This document shows positions 42,584 to 56,260 of a stretch of DNA of 64,000 nt, one piece after another. This DNA comes from Seriola aureovittata (taxonomy: Eukaryota > Chordata > Actinopteri > Carangiformes > Carangidae), in NCBI RefSeq assembly GCF_021018895.1, contig NC_079384.1:16011140-16075139 (forward strand). Direction: 5' to 3'. How positions within the stretch are numbered: the first letter of the stretch is position 1; every line of letters starts with the position of its first letter. The notes beneath the pieces are model-generated. The model searched no databases and was not told the origin of the DNA. It was given only the letters and a program-made list of their open reading frames with translations. A program made the translations under genes and the position numbers.

Positions 42584-45500
42584 GTGAAGGTGACCACACA
42601 GTGTGCAGTCAGTGCTGTTTCTCCTCTCTCACTGCTGCAGTCCAGGTCGGACAGGTGCACATGGGCGGATGTTTGCACGTTCACAGCGCGGAATTATAGT
42701 TCGTTTTTTTGCTTAAAGACGTCATCATGAAAGTTAAGTGCAGTGTTTGGTGTCACCTTTTTTCATATTAGAACAGCCCCGAAGCTACTTATTCCTCCGA
42801 GCTGGCTCCACTGTTCCTAAAGTCAAAGGTAGGATAGAAAAATCACGCTGTATGCTGTAACTTTGGTCGTAATTATTATAATGGATCCGCAACTTAAGCT
42901 GAACACCACTTTTTTAATAAATCAGGGGTTATATCAATGCTTTGGGAGCCATTAATAACTTTTGGGTTGCCAGGTTGGGAAAAATCTCTTTAGCTGTTGA
43001 GCAGTGGTGGAATAAAATACTACATTAGCCTAGAAGCAAAAGCCCTGCATTTAAATATCCTTGTAAAAGTATGCATTATCATTTAAAAAAGTGTGGTATT
43101 AATGTATTAATAGTATTTCAGTATTATGGCATGTCGAAGTGGAGCTAGTTTTAACTCATTCGTATACATTCAGGTAGTTTAATCTATAATTTACATCATA
43201 TTTTGTAAGTTGATCAAATGTCTTATGTGTAAAAAGTTTCTGTCACCATACTGTCAGATGAATGTAGAGTAAGAAATACATTATTATTTCCATCTTGTAT
43301 ATAGTGATGTATGATGATATGTAAAGTGGCATTAAATGTAAGAACTCAATTAAACTATAATTAGGCCTTCTTACAAATTCTCCTTAAGTACAGTACTGGA
43401 GTAAATGCAATGTGTTACCTCAATTGCTGCGATTAATGAAGTCAACAATAAAGGGCATTACTTGCTTCTTAAATGTTAGTAAGTCATCTGTAGCTGGTGC
43501 TTATTGGTCCAACACATCTTCAATTGTAAATGTGAATCAGTTGACCATGAATTCATTGTTTTTTCAGAAGGTCACAGGTCAAATAGGCCATTGATAGGGT
43601 CTCTGTGATGGATTAAAGAAGCTGCCTAAAAAAGTAACACCAGTCACAATTTGGCAACCCAAGACTCATCCACATTCTGGTTATTGAAATGGTAATCTCA
43701 TCTCTTTACTCCCTCAGTTTCAAAATGGGCACTGGAGATAAATGTACAGTGTTTACATTGACTTTGTTTCATATTGAAATATTGAAATAATTCCTGGTCT
43801 GAAATTTGCCAACCACCTCAATTTACACATTCAAATATGTGACAAATAAACAGCATATGCCATAATAGGTTATTATTATACTGCGCAGCACATTACAACA
43901 TAATCTTCATTGTTGGTGGTTGTTGGATAAGCAAATTAACACATAAGATTACATTCAGTATCATCCTGCACCTCATGATTACCCTACGACCTCTTATGGT
44001 CAGTATCATGTTTTGGCTGAAGAGAGCTTTTTCACATTAATATTCAGAGTATGTCCTGTGTCCTGGTGATCACGTTGGCATTTTTGAGTGCGATGGTATG
44101 ATGAACAGGTCTTCAGATAACCTCTGTGTATTTTTAGTGTACGAAGAGGCAGATTATTTGCAACACAATCGTAATTTCACGCTTCTCTGAGAAGATTTGT
44201 CTTCAGATTCTCCACATCATGGTGAACGTGGCCCACGGGATGGACCCACTCATTCTTTCTTTAATGTGCGAGTAATCTCATTTACGCTTCAGCTCTGTGA
44301 AAATCCCCCAATAGTTAGGGATAAAGAGAGAGAAAAAGAAGCAATATCGGGTTCCAGTGCAGCATATATACACAATTCCTTTAATAAAACACGGTGTTGA
44401 TCCCGTATTTGTCGGTAGATGGCTTTAATCAAAGGTATGATTGCATGTTTGGCATTTCAAATGGTATCAGTTGAAAGAAAAGTACAAGAACAGTTCACCT
44501 GTTTTATTGATCTTTCTGGAGAGATGTCAGGCTAGATATTTAGCAAATCATTCTGCCCCGCCTGACAGATGGTTGTATTGGAAAACAGCTTTATCATACT
44601 CTGTAAACGTCTTCATACTCTGTAGGTGAGTAATGGCTTCATTTCATGATGTGTGATGAGCTCCAGCGAGCAGAGACTATCACTGAAATTAGGTTAAAAA
44701 GTCCCAGTAGATCTGTTTCAAGCCCAGCTCTATGGATCAATAGACAGGAAGAAACTGATAGTCTTTGCTAAGTAAAAGGTGTCTCAGACATCGCCTGCTG
44801 TTTTTGTTCGATTCCTCTCGTCTCCTATCATGCATGGCACATCGGTCACACCGCCGCCAAGGCAGATGTGTTTACCTTTCCCCTCCTGGAGTTTCCATGC
44901 TTTCGTCAGTGAGGCGACACCACGTTGTCAACGCCCTCGCCAACTCCTGTAGAGCAGCATGCGCACGCGCACGCACACACACACACACACACAACGCAGA
45001 TGTGTTGAGACAATGGTGTGTTTGCTGTGAGCTACGTGCATGAGGGCAGCAGCTTACAAAACCACACCAAAGGGCTTCTCACCAGCATGCCCGCCTGTCT
45101 GCTTGATCTGCTGGCCTCTATTTTTTTGCCAGCTTTGGCAGGCAGTGGTGCTGGAGAGAGTCGTGTTGCACTGGTTGCTCTGCCTTCACTTGCAGTGTTA
45201 AAGGGGAACTCCACTGATATTAAACTTCAAAGTCTCTAGTCTTTGGGAAAACCACAACCTGCATAAAAAAATTAATTGTAATAAGTTATATAAAACAAAA
45301 TCATCTTAACACAAGTTTCAAACTGTAGCTTTTTCTGGTGCTTTCAACTTCAACTGTCCTCATCAGTGAGTGGAGATGAATGGAGACCTTCAAGTCTCCC
45401 TCCGTTTTAACATATTTCTATATTTCTAAGAGAGGATCTCTCCTGAAACTAGTGGTAACACTGATGTTTAGTCTGTAAGACCTCCTCACCTCAGCTTCCT

Positions 45501-45854
45501 CACTTAGAACACAGAATTTAGACCCACATAACAAATCTGCAATTTCAGTTCCTCACAACTTTATCTTAGTTTAGTGAAAATCAAACAACTTGTGGACTGT
45601 TCAGACGGACTGTTTAAGAACAGCAATTGTGGGTTTTGTGAAGCAAAAGAATGGAGATTACTGGGTAAAAGCGAGTCTTAGGAAATAGTTCTGGATAAAT
45701 GCAAGGTAAGTAGCTGGGATCCCTGCACCATCACATCAACTCCTTCCCATTTCATCTCTCACTTGCCACACCATAGGTTGGTTTCAAAGCTTAGCACCCA
45801 AAGTGCTAACAGAGAGGTCATTAGCTTCATTGTGCTTCATGCTGCGAGTGATTT

Positions 45855-45855
<1 letters not shown>

Positions 45856-45887
<32 letters not shown>
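45856..45887 (+). repeat. (CAG)n array
   Basis: About ten CAG units in sema4g intron 1; noncoding. A shorter one lies at 50115-50136. Confidence 0.92.
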
Positions 45888-45888
<1 letters not shown>

Positions 45889-46105
45889 GCAGCCGTGGGG
45901 ATTAAGCTGGTTTTTCTCCAGTGTCGCTGCGCGGCGGAGCGGGATTCGCAGTGTTGACCCTTTGATCAGTGACAGAGCCAGAGAACGAGCAGCCAGGCGG
46001 AGATTGTGCTGATGGCACGGGGCCTAATCTCTAGATTATCCATCATGCTGCTCCAGTGTGCACATAGCTAATTAAGAGATGAAGTTGTGTGTTGCAATAT
46101 CGCAT

Positions 46106-46117
46106 CACAGGGGGCGC
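46106..46117 (+). promoter_or_regulatory. CTCF-like motif in sema4g intron 1
   Basis: CACAGGGGGCGC matches the AGRKGGCG core of the CTCF consensus, with mismatches in its 5' half; it lies inside the non-repetitive segment 45990-46260. Confidence 0.3.
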
Positions 46118-47192
46118 ATTATTTAACTCCCGAAACTTTTTAAATGGTCTTTTTATGTAACAGCACCTTACTCATTCACTTTGGCTAATTGGTTGTTATC
46201 AGGGAGTGATCGTGCATATCAGCACGTAATTTTATGCTCATGCTGTCGAACAAGTTCATACAGTGTGTCTCTTCGCCAAAGTTCATCATATCCTTTATGC
46301 ATGTTTCATTGGGGACATTAAGCGCAGATAAGAGGAGCAAGTGTCACTGTGATGAAAGCTTTGTGATGCACCCATGACCTGTTGACTGTGTTTCCCGCCA
46401 CCTGCTGAATTCTACTTTAACCAGTAGTGGAAAGTAACTAAGTACAATCATTTACGTACAAGTACTTGTCAAAGGAAACTTTGTTAATTTGACATCTGGT
46501 TACTTTTCAGATTAAAATGTTACATAAAAATGTGTTGTTAAAGATTAAGCCTTCTCAGCTTGTGAGCCATTACAGAACAGCTGAGTCTAGTTGGGTCACA
46601 TTTCCACGAATAGAGACATTTTGCCTATTAACTTCTCTGATGGTTTCATTTAAATAACTCCCCAAAGATTAAAGAACTAGAACTAGCTCAACCTCAATCA
46701 ACTAAAACAGTGAAATGCTGCTTTCAGCACACATTGTTGTGTCATTATAAACAATCAAATCTATATTAATGTCATTTATGATCACATAGAAGTCACAGAG
46801 GTCATTTATTCTGCGTCTGTACTTCTATTCTTGATACATTGTCGTATTGGTTGAGTACGCAAGAACTCTGAATATTACTATTAAGTACAGTACAGTGCAG
46901 TGTTTCCCCTGAGGCGGGTGAGTGTTTGTGCTGCAAATCTTCATTCTGCTTTTAATCTATCTCTCTGAACAGCACTTCTACCTCAGTACAAGAAACTCAT
47001 TTGGTCTGCTGGATCATTTCTCATTTAGTTAACACACATTGTTTTTCTCTTTCTCCGCGCAGACTCTTCTCAGCTGGAGGATAATCAAACAGTCTGGACG
47101 TGAGGACACACTCTTCTCACACTTAGATTGTTTGTATACAGCAAATTGAGTGCAATCGAGGCTGTGCTTGGACCCAGGTCTGTGCGGTAAAC

Positions 47193-47337
47193 ATGGGAGA
47201 CCAGAGGTCAGTCCAGCCCCTCCTGCTCCTTCTGCTGCTCCTGCTGCTCCTCGCCAGGCTGTCACAGCTATGGGCCTTCCCCTTCAGCCCCTCTCTGGAC
47301 TTGGATGTCACTCCCAGGACAACCGTCGTCTCCAAAG
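47193..47337 (+). CDS. sema4g: sema4g signal-peptide exon
   Basis: The exon starts at 47063 after acceptor ctccgcgcag, with 130 bases of 5'UTR lacking any ATG. It opens at ATG 47193 (taaacATGg, a fair Kozak context), encodes 48 codons and ends in phase 1 at AAAG|GTGAGG. MGDQRSVQP is followed by eleven leucines and ARLSQLWAF, a classical signal peptide with cleavage likely around LWA/FPF. The leucine run is encoded by a near-perfect CTN (ctcctg) repeat and so may vary in length. The mature start LDLDVTPRTTVV matches the class 4 N-terminus. Confidence 0.88.
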
Positions 47338-50300
47338 GTGAGGGTGGTAAACAGAATTTTTCTAGATCGGTTTTTCGGAGGGAGAGACATGAGGCGAGGA
47401 TGCCGTGTTAAGTGAATGGGGAAGGTGCATGTGGAGGAGAAGTTGGTTATTGTGGTTTGGTCTGCTGAGTTTGTGCAGTTTACCAACACTGTCAGCAGTT
47501 GGAGCTGCAGCAGCTACTTCTTCTCATCACATGTCTGTCAAATCGAAACACACCAACATGGTACACATCATTGTCACGTTCAGTGTGCGTTACACTTTCA
47601 GGGAATATTATTATTCACAATGTCCACCACAAATAAACAACCGGAAATCTGATTAGACATCAGAGGAAAGAGATGCTCAGTGTAAGTCCAGGACTTGCAT
47701 AAGAATGATCAAGTTTTTAGGTTTTATTCAACATCATAAGAATCAAGTGATAGTCGCTTGTGTATCATTGGATACGCTGCACACAGGAAGTGCTAATAGC
47801 TATTATGGCAAACATAAATGTCACCAATTTGCCAAAAATGTAAACCAATATAGGTTAAAAAAAAAAAAAACAGGGCTCATAATACAGCCCACAACGTGAC
47901 GCACTGAATTTATGGTAACACCCCACCCCCCCTACCCCCACCACTACTACCACCCAAAGCATTATGGGCACTATAGTTGCAAAACATGGCAACATAATTA
48001 CCTCCCAAGGGTGTGGGAGCTTGTTGACTTTAAAAACCCCTGTTTTTTAGATTCATCCATGCAAACACATGTGCACAAGCCAACTAAACACTCACCTCAC
48101 TGTCCTTATTTGATGCTGCTGCAACCTCTTCCTCTAAAGAAGTGGCACAGTTTTCGAAGTTGGCCCTGAAGACAGCTCCTTCATGCTCAGAGTTATTAAT
48201 CGCCTCTCTCAAGCCCTGTCCTAGATCACACGGCTCAGCAAACACCTCTAATGAAACAATAGACAGGAGGCCCTCATAAAAGAGGACCCGAGCACATTAG
48301 ACCTGATTAGTGTCCGTGCAGAAAATACTGCTGAATAGGTGTATTTCGGCACTTTAAACACACGACCAGAACTGCTGCCTTCCTTTCTTCCCTTTACCTT
48401 ACCCACCTCACATCCCACCAGCTCACCTTTTCCCCTCCCTCTCTCCTCGCTCCCCATCACTGCGGCAGAGGCTGCCGCTGCAGCTGCAGCGAGAAGGGAA
48501 CTCCGGCACTGGCAGACTGATCGGATAGCTGCGCTCTTACCTCCACTCCACTCCACCCCTCTCCACTTCCTCTTCAGTCCTCAGAGGATGAGTATTATTA
48601 GAGGACGGGCCTGGCTCTATTTGCCGGCCGAGCTCTCAGGTGCAATGTCACAAGGGCTGTTGTGAGTGTTGCAGTGTGAGATGACGGGAGGATATGCTGC
48701 TTGACGTTCTGAATCACAATCAATCAGAGATATATATCAGAGGAGGAGCCAAGTTTTGCTGTGTTGTCTGCTACTTTCTGGTGCATTTTCATGATCTGAA
48801 AAGCAATGTTACGTTTGCTGTTTGCTGGAGAGAGGGGAGAACTCCACATTCAAGTTTCGCCTCATAATGCACTGAATGTGGCACCACTTTTACAGCTACT
48901 TTTATGGAGCTGTTTACTGCAACCATTGGGAGATGACAGCACTGAAATGACTCCTAATATCAGTACAGTTATTTATCAGCCGAATGAAAAGGACACACTC
49001 GATTAACTCTGAGGAGTTCATCAGACAGGGCAGCACAAATAATTCATGAGGCCTCATTAAGCAAGTTTGTAAGAACATCATAGACAGAGCTTATTGTCTA
49101 TTCTGAAAGCCTCTAAATCGTCATGCCACCGCGTATTTATTTACACATCTCTGACTCTGCCTCAGATTATAAATCATACATAACCGCCTCACTGTGGGCA
49201 CTTCTCTGCGACGCAGCCAGAGCCAGTCTGTCATCGCAGATTTTATTTTTCTCCTTGCCCTCGTAGAAAGTCGTCCTTGACCTACTTTTTAAATCACCAG
49301 AGGAGGCGTGTCAGCGCATGCGAGAGCGGCGGATGTGCACGTGTGTCAGCATGAGTTTCATCAGTCCCCATGAACGTGCCAGTACCCTGTGTGTATGATT
49401 GTGTGTGGGAGGAGAGGTGCTATTTGGGTTTGCATTCAGTCATATCATGGAAAATCTGCACACATGCACCCGCTTGTCACTTTCCTTGTGGAGACACATG
49501 TCGCTCGGCGGGGGTGGGGGGTGAAGGGTGGCAAGCTCCCCCTCATAAGGACGATATGTGTGGCTGGATGCGCACTGCTGTATGTGGAAATGAGATGTGT
49601 GGGTGTCACTACCTATGGGAGATGTTGTGGGAGGATTTATATTATGTTTCTCAGATGGGGTGAGGGGGCGCTCATTAAGTTACAGTATGCTTTGCAGATG
49701 GCCTGCAGAATTGGGAGTACAAGGACATGCTGTATAGGAGGGAGATCAGATTGATAAGAAAGAAAATGACATGAGATGACTTTATGCACTCTTGTATGGA
49801 AATGTCCAGGTCCAGAAAAACCAGTATAGAGGAAATGAATCCTGCATACTGTGAGAAGCTTGCAATGATAATATTTGACTCAATAAATGTTTCTGTCCAA
49901 TAAGCAGAGGTGGGAGAAGAATTCACACCCTTTACTTAAAGCCGCACTAATCAACATATTTATATTAACAATGAATGAAATGACAGTGTTTATGTGCCTG
50001 TAGCGATAAACCCAGAGAGAACTACCGCTGACTCTGCAGTTTCATTGTTTCACTTTTATGGCTAACATCTTTACTGGTCCTGTTTTGGTTTAGTCTCACC
50101 TCTGTTATTGTCCTGCAGCAGCAGCAGCAGCAGCAGGAAAAAAAATTGTCTTAATAAACCCTCTCAACACTATCTACCCAAAACTAAACAACAAACACAC
50201 ACAGTTAGCAACTAGCTGGTGAACATAGTGGAGCATTTAGCAGCTAAAGAGCCACATATTTCCCTCAAGAAGTGGTGGAGACCATAACAGAGCTAAAAGG

Positions 50301-53300
50301 AGAGTGAATATGGGACTTATATTTATCGAGTGGACAGAAATATGACTCTAAATGAATTTTAATGTTGCTCAGTGTCTACTGGATGAGCAAATAGCCGGCT
50401 AATTGCTATCATGTTCTCTCCCTTTATAGCCAAAACAATCAAATAATGTAGGTTTAAGAAAAAGCAATATCACAGTTAAAAAAAAAATTTTTTTTTCAAC
50501 TTGGGTTTTTATATCATAATCATGTCCGTTCTATGATTAATCCATTAAAGTTGTAATACAGCCCTAGAATCTAGTCATATGTACAGTATGTGCAGCTTTA
50601 ATAGGTAAATTTGATAGAGATAGATTGTGTGTTTACGTGACAGGATGGCGGCTGTTTTCCTTTTCCCAGAGGTGAGATTAATGCCTGACCACGTTCTGAA
50701 CTCGGCTGTCTTGCCCGTGGGCTGCCTGCTTTGGCTTTTCCTGCCCGTGCCACCAGACCTGAAGTAATGCAGTGCTGAAATATTGATATACTGTAAGTTG
50801 TCTGTTGCTGCTGTGACAAGCTGGGATAGCAAAATAGGTCTTGGTAGTGAAATTCCTTATTGTTAGCACTGTTGATATTGTGATGGTGGTAATAACGCCT
50901 CCCAGCTTGATGCTCTTTTGTAGATGAAGAGTTTTCTTTATCCAGTATGGCAATTACAGCGCTGAGGAGACGGGCCATGCAGTGATAGTCACCAATTTAC
51001 TGTTCAGCCAAGTCTATTATTGTCTTAACAAACAGCCTGAGCAGCTGCATCCACTGCGTGTTGAACACAGAAAACATTGATGATTTACTCACATTATCAG
51101 CTCGGCCTCGGCTGCTTTGACAGAAGTTGTTGAACCTCTATCTCAGCTGTGTGACAGCGTTGATACGCCACCTTTCGTTTTTTCACCATTTTGTTTTTCT
51201 CTCTCTGTGGTGACATTTCATGCTTTGGACCCTGAGATTCCCAAGACGCTTTGATCTTATTCCCTTCTTGATAGTGCTGATGTGGGATTCTGACAGGCTC
51301 TTATCGGTGATTCACTTATAGCGTCGCGCAAGGCCTGAAACAACACAAGAACTGTTTGTGTGTCGTACGTGGGGTTGGCTTTTTCTTTTCAGAGATGAAA
51401 GTCTTGGCTGTCTTTCATCTCATTTTGCAGTCTCGCTGGTCGAACAGAGTCCTATGAAAGTTTTGGCTCCGAGACAAGCTCTGAAGGAGGTATTGTGTTT
51501 GTGTCATCGCTGGTAGTGTGCTAAACACAACACTGCCACTTTGACGTAATAACAAGTGCTCTCTCTGACAACTTTATTCATGAAGAACTGAGTGCATATC
51601 TCAGAGTGGTAAGGTCCTATTTTTCGTTAAACCATGAGATTCCTGAAAAAAAAAAAAGGTTGATTGACATTTTTGGGTAAACATTAATGTTCATGTTAAA
51701 ACTTGAATTCTCAGTTTAAAGGACCCGTTCACCTGAATTAAAAAATGCAGAGGTTTGGATTTATTGCCAAGATATCTGTCTCTGACTTTTCTTTTCAATT
51801 TTGTTTGTGGAAAATGGAAAACCTTTAGTTACTATTACTTTGATTATGTGATCATGGCAGTCATACTTAAATAACATTATAGGATTTTACATAAAAGTGT
51901 ATACTTTCTGATTACTCTGAGGGGGGGTTATAACACCAGAGTCACTGCAGCAAACTTAACTAGATGGTCAGACTTCCTGTATTCTGGTGCTATTGAATGG
52001 AATAAGGAGGAATTAAGGAGGAGTCAAACTTTTAGCTGCTAATGCTCAGGCTTTGCTTTGATAGAAGGTGGAGATATTAACATTTCAATATAAACTTTAA
52101 ATCCAATTATATTTACTTCTTGAATTATGTTAAACAACCAATGTCTTTTATGCTGCTGATTGGCTTTTAATGTGTCTTTGACAATTTTACTTTACGGTTC
52201 AAGGTTCGGGTTTGAAAAGATCAATTAGTTATTTATAAGATTTGCTTTTCTACAGCCTCATTTTCTAATATCTTAATGTTGGACGTTCAATGTCTTGATG
52301 AGGTTGGTGAGCTGTGTAATCACCAGGGACAACGGTGGAAATAAGTTCAGAGCTTTATCATTCTAACCCTAACCAAATCTGACATGTTGTACTATTTTTA
52401 CACATATATTGGTGTCGTCAATCAACCTAAACCTGACGCTATCTGAATCTGACAGCCTGGCTCAGTCCCAATACACCTGTGGATAATTTGATCTGATCCA
52501 GTGTGTTTTCAGCCCAAATGGAAAGAGAACAGTGACAGCAACAGCAGCGTGATGCACCACCGATTAACAGGCAGTCCAGTCATGGTCAAAAACAGTAGAA
52601 ATACATGTCATTTTTCCTGCACTTCACAGTTCACACACACTGTCTGGTGACAAAAAAACACCAGACAGAGACCTGTGAACTTCAGACCTGTGAACGGCTC
52701 TCGGTGGATCTACCCTTTACGGAGGAAACAGTCCCACTGACAGCTGTTGACAGTGAGTGCTTTGGAGTATCCATCATAATGGGAAAAAGATGTTGCTGTT
52801 GAATTTTTTCATCTTATTTTTTTTTTTTTTTCTGAATTTCCACTTACCTCCTGTGAACTGGAGTGGAGGAAGGAATCTCTGCGATTTATGTACATCTCAA
52901 AACGTGAGCAGATGAAACCAAAACTACCGGATGGAGCCAAACCAGCAGAGGAAAGGGATAAAATATGGGTGAAGTAAACCTTTAAGGATAGAGGCACACA
53001 TATAGATGAGTGCACTTTATATTACCATGTGTACCATAGTTATGTAAAATACTTGTTACTGATTGGCTGGCAGGTGTTTAATCCCCGATCTTAATCAATA
53101 AGCAAACAATGCCCAATGTAGTTTTGATATGAAATACGAAGTTTTATCTTTTGTTTGTGTGTTTTCCCACCCACTGCCAATCAATAACGCTTGTTTGTTG
53201 TTTTATATGTTGCTTTTAGAGGTAAAACAATTAGTTTATTAATCGTTCGACAAAGAGATTTATTTTGATAATTGATTAAATGATTAATAATTGAGAGTAT

Positions 53301-53973
53301 AATCAGCAGAGTAATCGAGAAAATAATCAGCAGATTAATTGTTCTTTAGATGCAGCCCTAGTTGACTTATTTAAATTTGACACATATGTAATTCCATTTC
53401 AACACATGACTCTGTAAACACACGTCCTCTTTCTCTTTGTCCATTATACACAATAATAATACAAGAATATGAAAATAATAATAATGATCTCTGACATCCC
53501 CTGTCTTCTGTTGAGGTGCAATCAAAGACAAATTTCCACTTCAGTGGCGTGGCCAATAATATTGCATTGTAAACTGCAGGTAACCATAGCAACAGTATTT
53601 TTGCCCCAGTGAAATTATCCTAACCATGGATTAAACAGACCACAAACAAACTTCGTGCTTTTGTATTTGCCTGGACTAACTGCTGCGAGCTCGACAACTC
53701 ACTTCCACATGTGTAAAATAATAGACTATATAATAACAGAGGGGGCTTTGCGATCTTTGTCGTCTATTTTCGTACACCATGCAGGACACCCAGTTGTGTC
53801 TTATTCCTTACATAACACATATTCATGTTTACTGACTCTTGCGCATGGTAAAGATGTGAAGAGATGCTTACATAATGTGGACAGAGTTGACGACAACTGA
53901 CAATTCTGACACTGTCCAAAGAGGTTAAGTCAGTTTTTCCTTCAAGCATTTGTTCCCAAATCTTTTCTGTAAG

Positions 53974-54021
<48 letters not shown>

Positions 54022-54086
54022 ACATGCTCTCCATAGTGATCAGTCAATGACTCACATAGGAAGTCACACACCCTGATGACTGTGGT

Positions 54087-54120
<34 letters not shown>

Positions 54121-54516
54121 TATACAGTGGATTTACTATCGTCTTGGACCCCACATGGAGGATTACAAACATGTCTGAGAGTAAGTGAGCGCATTCTGGA
54201 CGCACCACCTGTGACGGCTCAGTGTTGAGTCACAGTCACTCGGGGGGGAAAAACACACAACACGCTCTGCTCAGATCTTCTGACTCGCTGACAGACATTT
54301 CTTAACTTTCAAAAGACCAAGAGACAGATGAAGGGCGGAATAAGTGTAAAGTGTGTGTGTGTGTGTGTGCGCGTGTGTGTACCCACTGGAAAAACTGACA
54401 GACGTTACTAAGGGTCAGTAGTTTTGATGTCTTCCCCTCATCCAATGATGTACAAAAATAGGTCTGTGTCAACGCAAACACACATACACACTCACACACA
54501 AATACACATACACATA

Positions 54517-54579
<63 letters not shown>

Positions 54580-54691
54580 GCATACATGAAGACAACAGTA
54601 AATAGAAACCAGCTAACAGGCTGAGAGGCTTCTGGCGCCCCTCAGCGCTCTGTTGACTTTCCTCATTGATTTTGTTGCAAAGCACAAGGTA

Positions 54692-54732
<41 letters not shown>

Positions 54733-56213
54733 TGTGTGTGTGTGTGTCTGTGTGTGTGTGTGTGTGGCTTACTGCTTAATCATGCTAATGCTGATAAAAA
54801 TGTTGTTAAATGTTGAAGTCCTATGTTTTCATATTGGTTATGTTTGAATCTTTAAAGCTGCACTCATCGATATTTTTATATGAAGAAAAGAAAAAATATT
54901 TAACGTGAAAGTGGTATCTCCTAGTTACGAACCCACAGAGAGGTATCATCACTTCTCCTCAGTTCTACAGAGTTTGCACTTTAGTGCCCTTTGGCTTATT
55001 GTTTTGGTTTTGCAACTTTACTTCTTAATTTAACAAATTTTGATATGAATAAAACTATTCAGTTCTTCTTCAGTCAGTCAGTGATAAATGATATATATGA
55101 TAATAATAACTTCACCTAAACAAATTACAGTATGGAATTAATAAAACAGAAATAGCCTGATAAAGATATGAAGAAAATAATCAGATGTGTTCAGAGGGAT
55201 CATTGAAACTGATAGAAATAACATCACAAGGAATATCAAAACACTCATGTCGAAAATAAATCCGTTAATAATAAATGAGTCAATTTGATTAATTTAGTCA
55301 AGAAACACTGACACATGTAAATCATAGAGTAGTTTTAAAAGACATTGTTTACTGAAGGTATTATGTCTGACTGAAGCATGTTGCTGTCGGAGCAGGCAGC
55401 AAACATAAAGGCCCGTTTCTCCACTTCTCCACAAGTCAAGTCAGTTTTTGTTATATAGCCCAAACAGTTCCAAAGTCCTGAAGTTATTTTTGGGCTTAAA
55501 CTGAACCAAATCTTAATAAGATTTGGAATTAAAATGTGATTTGTGTCATTTTTTTTTTATACAAGTGTGTGGTTGTGTCTCTACACAGAGTAGAAACTGT
55601 ACACTTTCTGAAAAAACAAAAGCGTGCTTTCTTTCCTTATTTCTCCACAGATAGCTGACAGATTGGTTTTAAAGCGCATCTGTAATTGCACCCCATTGAT
55701 TTTCACTCCTGAGATTCAGGTTAAACTCAACGTTGATCTTCTCTTTCATACATCTGGGTGAGATCGAGTGGCGTAAAAAAACAACACACAGTCACATCAC
55801 GCCGGGTCTGAGAGCAAGGCCACTCTGCTCCCTTGGGGCTGGGGACATTGCGTACGTCACCGCGGTCCTTCTCATCAGCACTGTGCTTGTTATATCACGC
55901 AGCCACTATTTTTATAAGATAGAAACCAAGGCTTTTGCTCACTCTTGGATGACTCACGAGCGGTGGATCATGCCACAGCCTTGGGCTTCCATTGTGTTTG
56001 CATAACTCTGTCTTTTAACGTGATCTCGGAGAATAAGCAATGTTCTCCTTGTAACATCTCGTTAATCATCGCCTGATGTGTTTCCTGTTTTATTTTGAAG
56101 TACTCATGTGGCCTGTAGTTTCAGTTCCTGTCCTCGTGTTGTCTCCTGTTCCCTTGATCATCCACACCTGCTTCCAATTACTCACCTGCCCCTGCTTTTC
56201 CCCTCAGCCAACC

Positions 56214-56260
<47 letters not shown>

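Larger units (their letters stand above)
42582..47062 (+). other. sema4g intron 1
   Basis: About 4.7 kb in all. It contains 'shoulder'-type repeat fragments (42995-43420, 46420-46900), a short CA array (44973-44993), a CAG array (45856-45887) and a non-repetitive segment at 45990-46260 with homeodomain- and CTCF-like motifs. No coding exon seen. Confidence 0.5.

Noticed and set aside
42300..42730. Open frames of 95 and 132 codons at the sema4g 5' end
   Set aside because: They read through the CT array and the donor at 42399; the semaphorin start is clearly at 47193.
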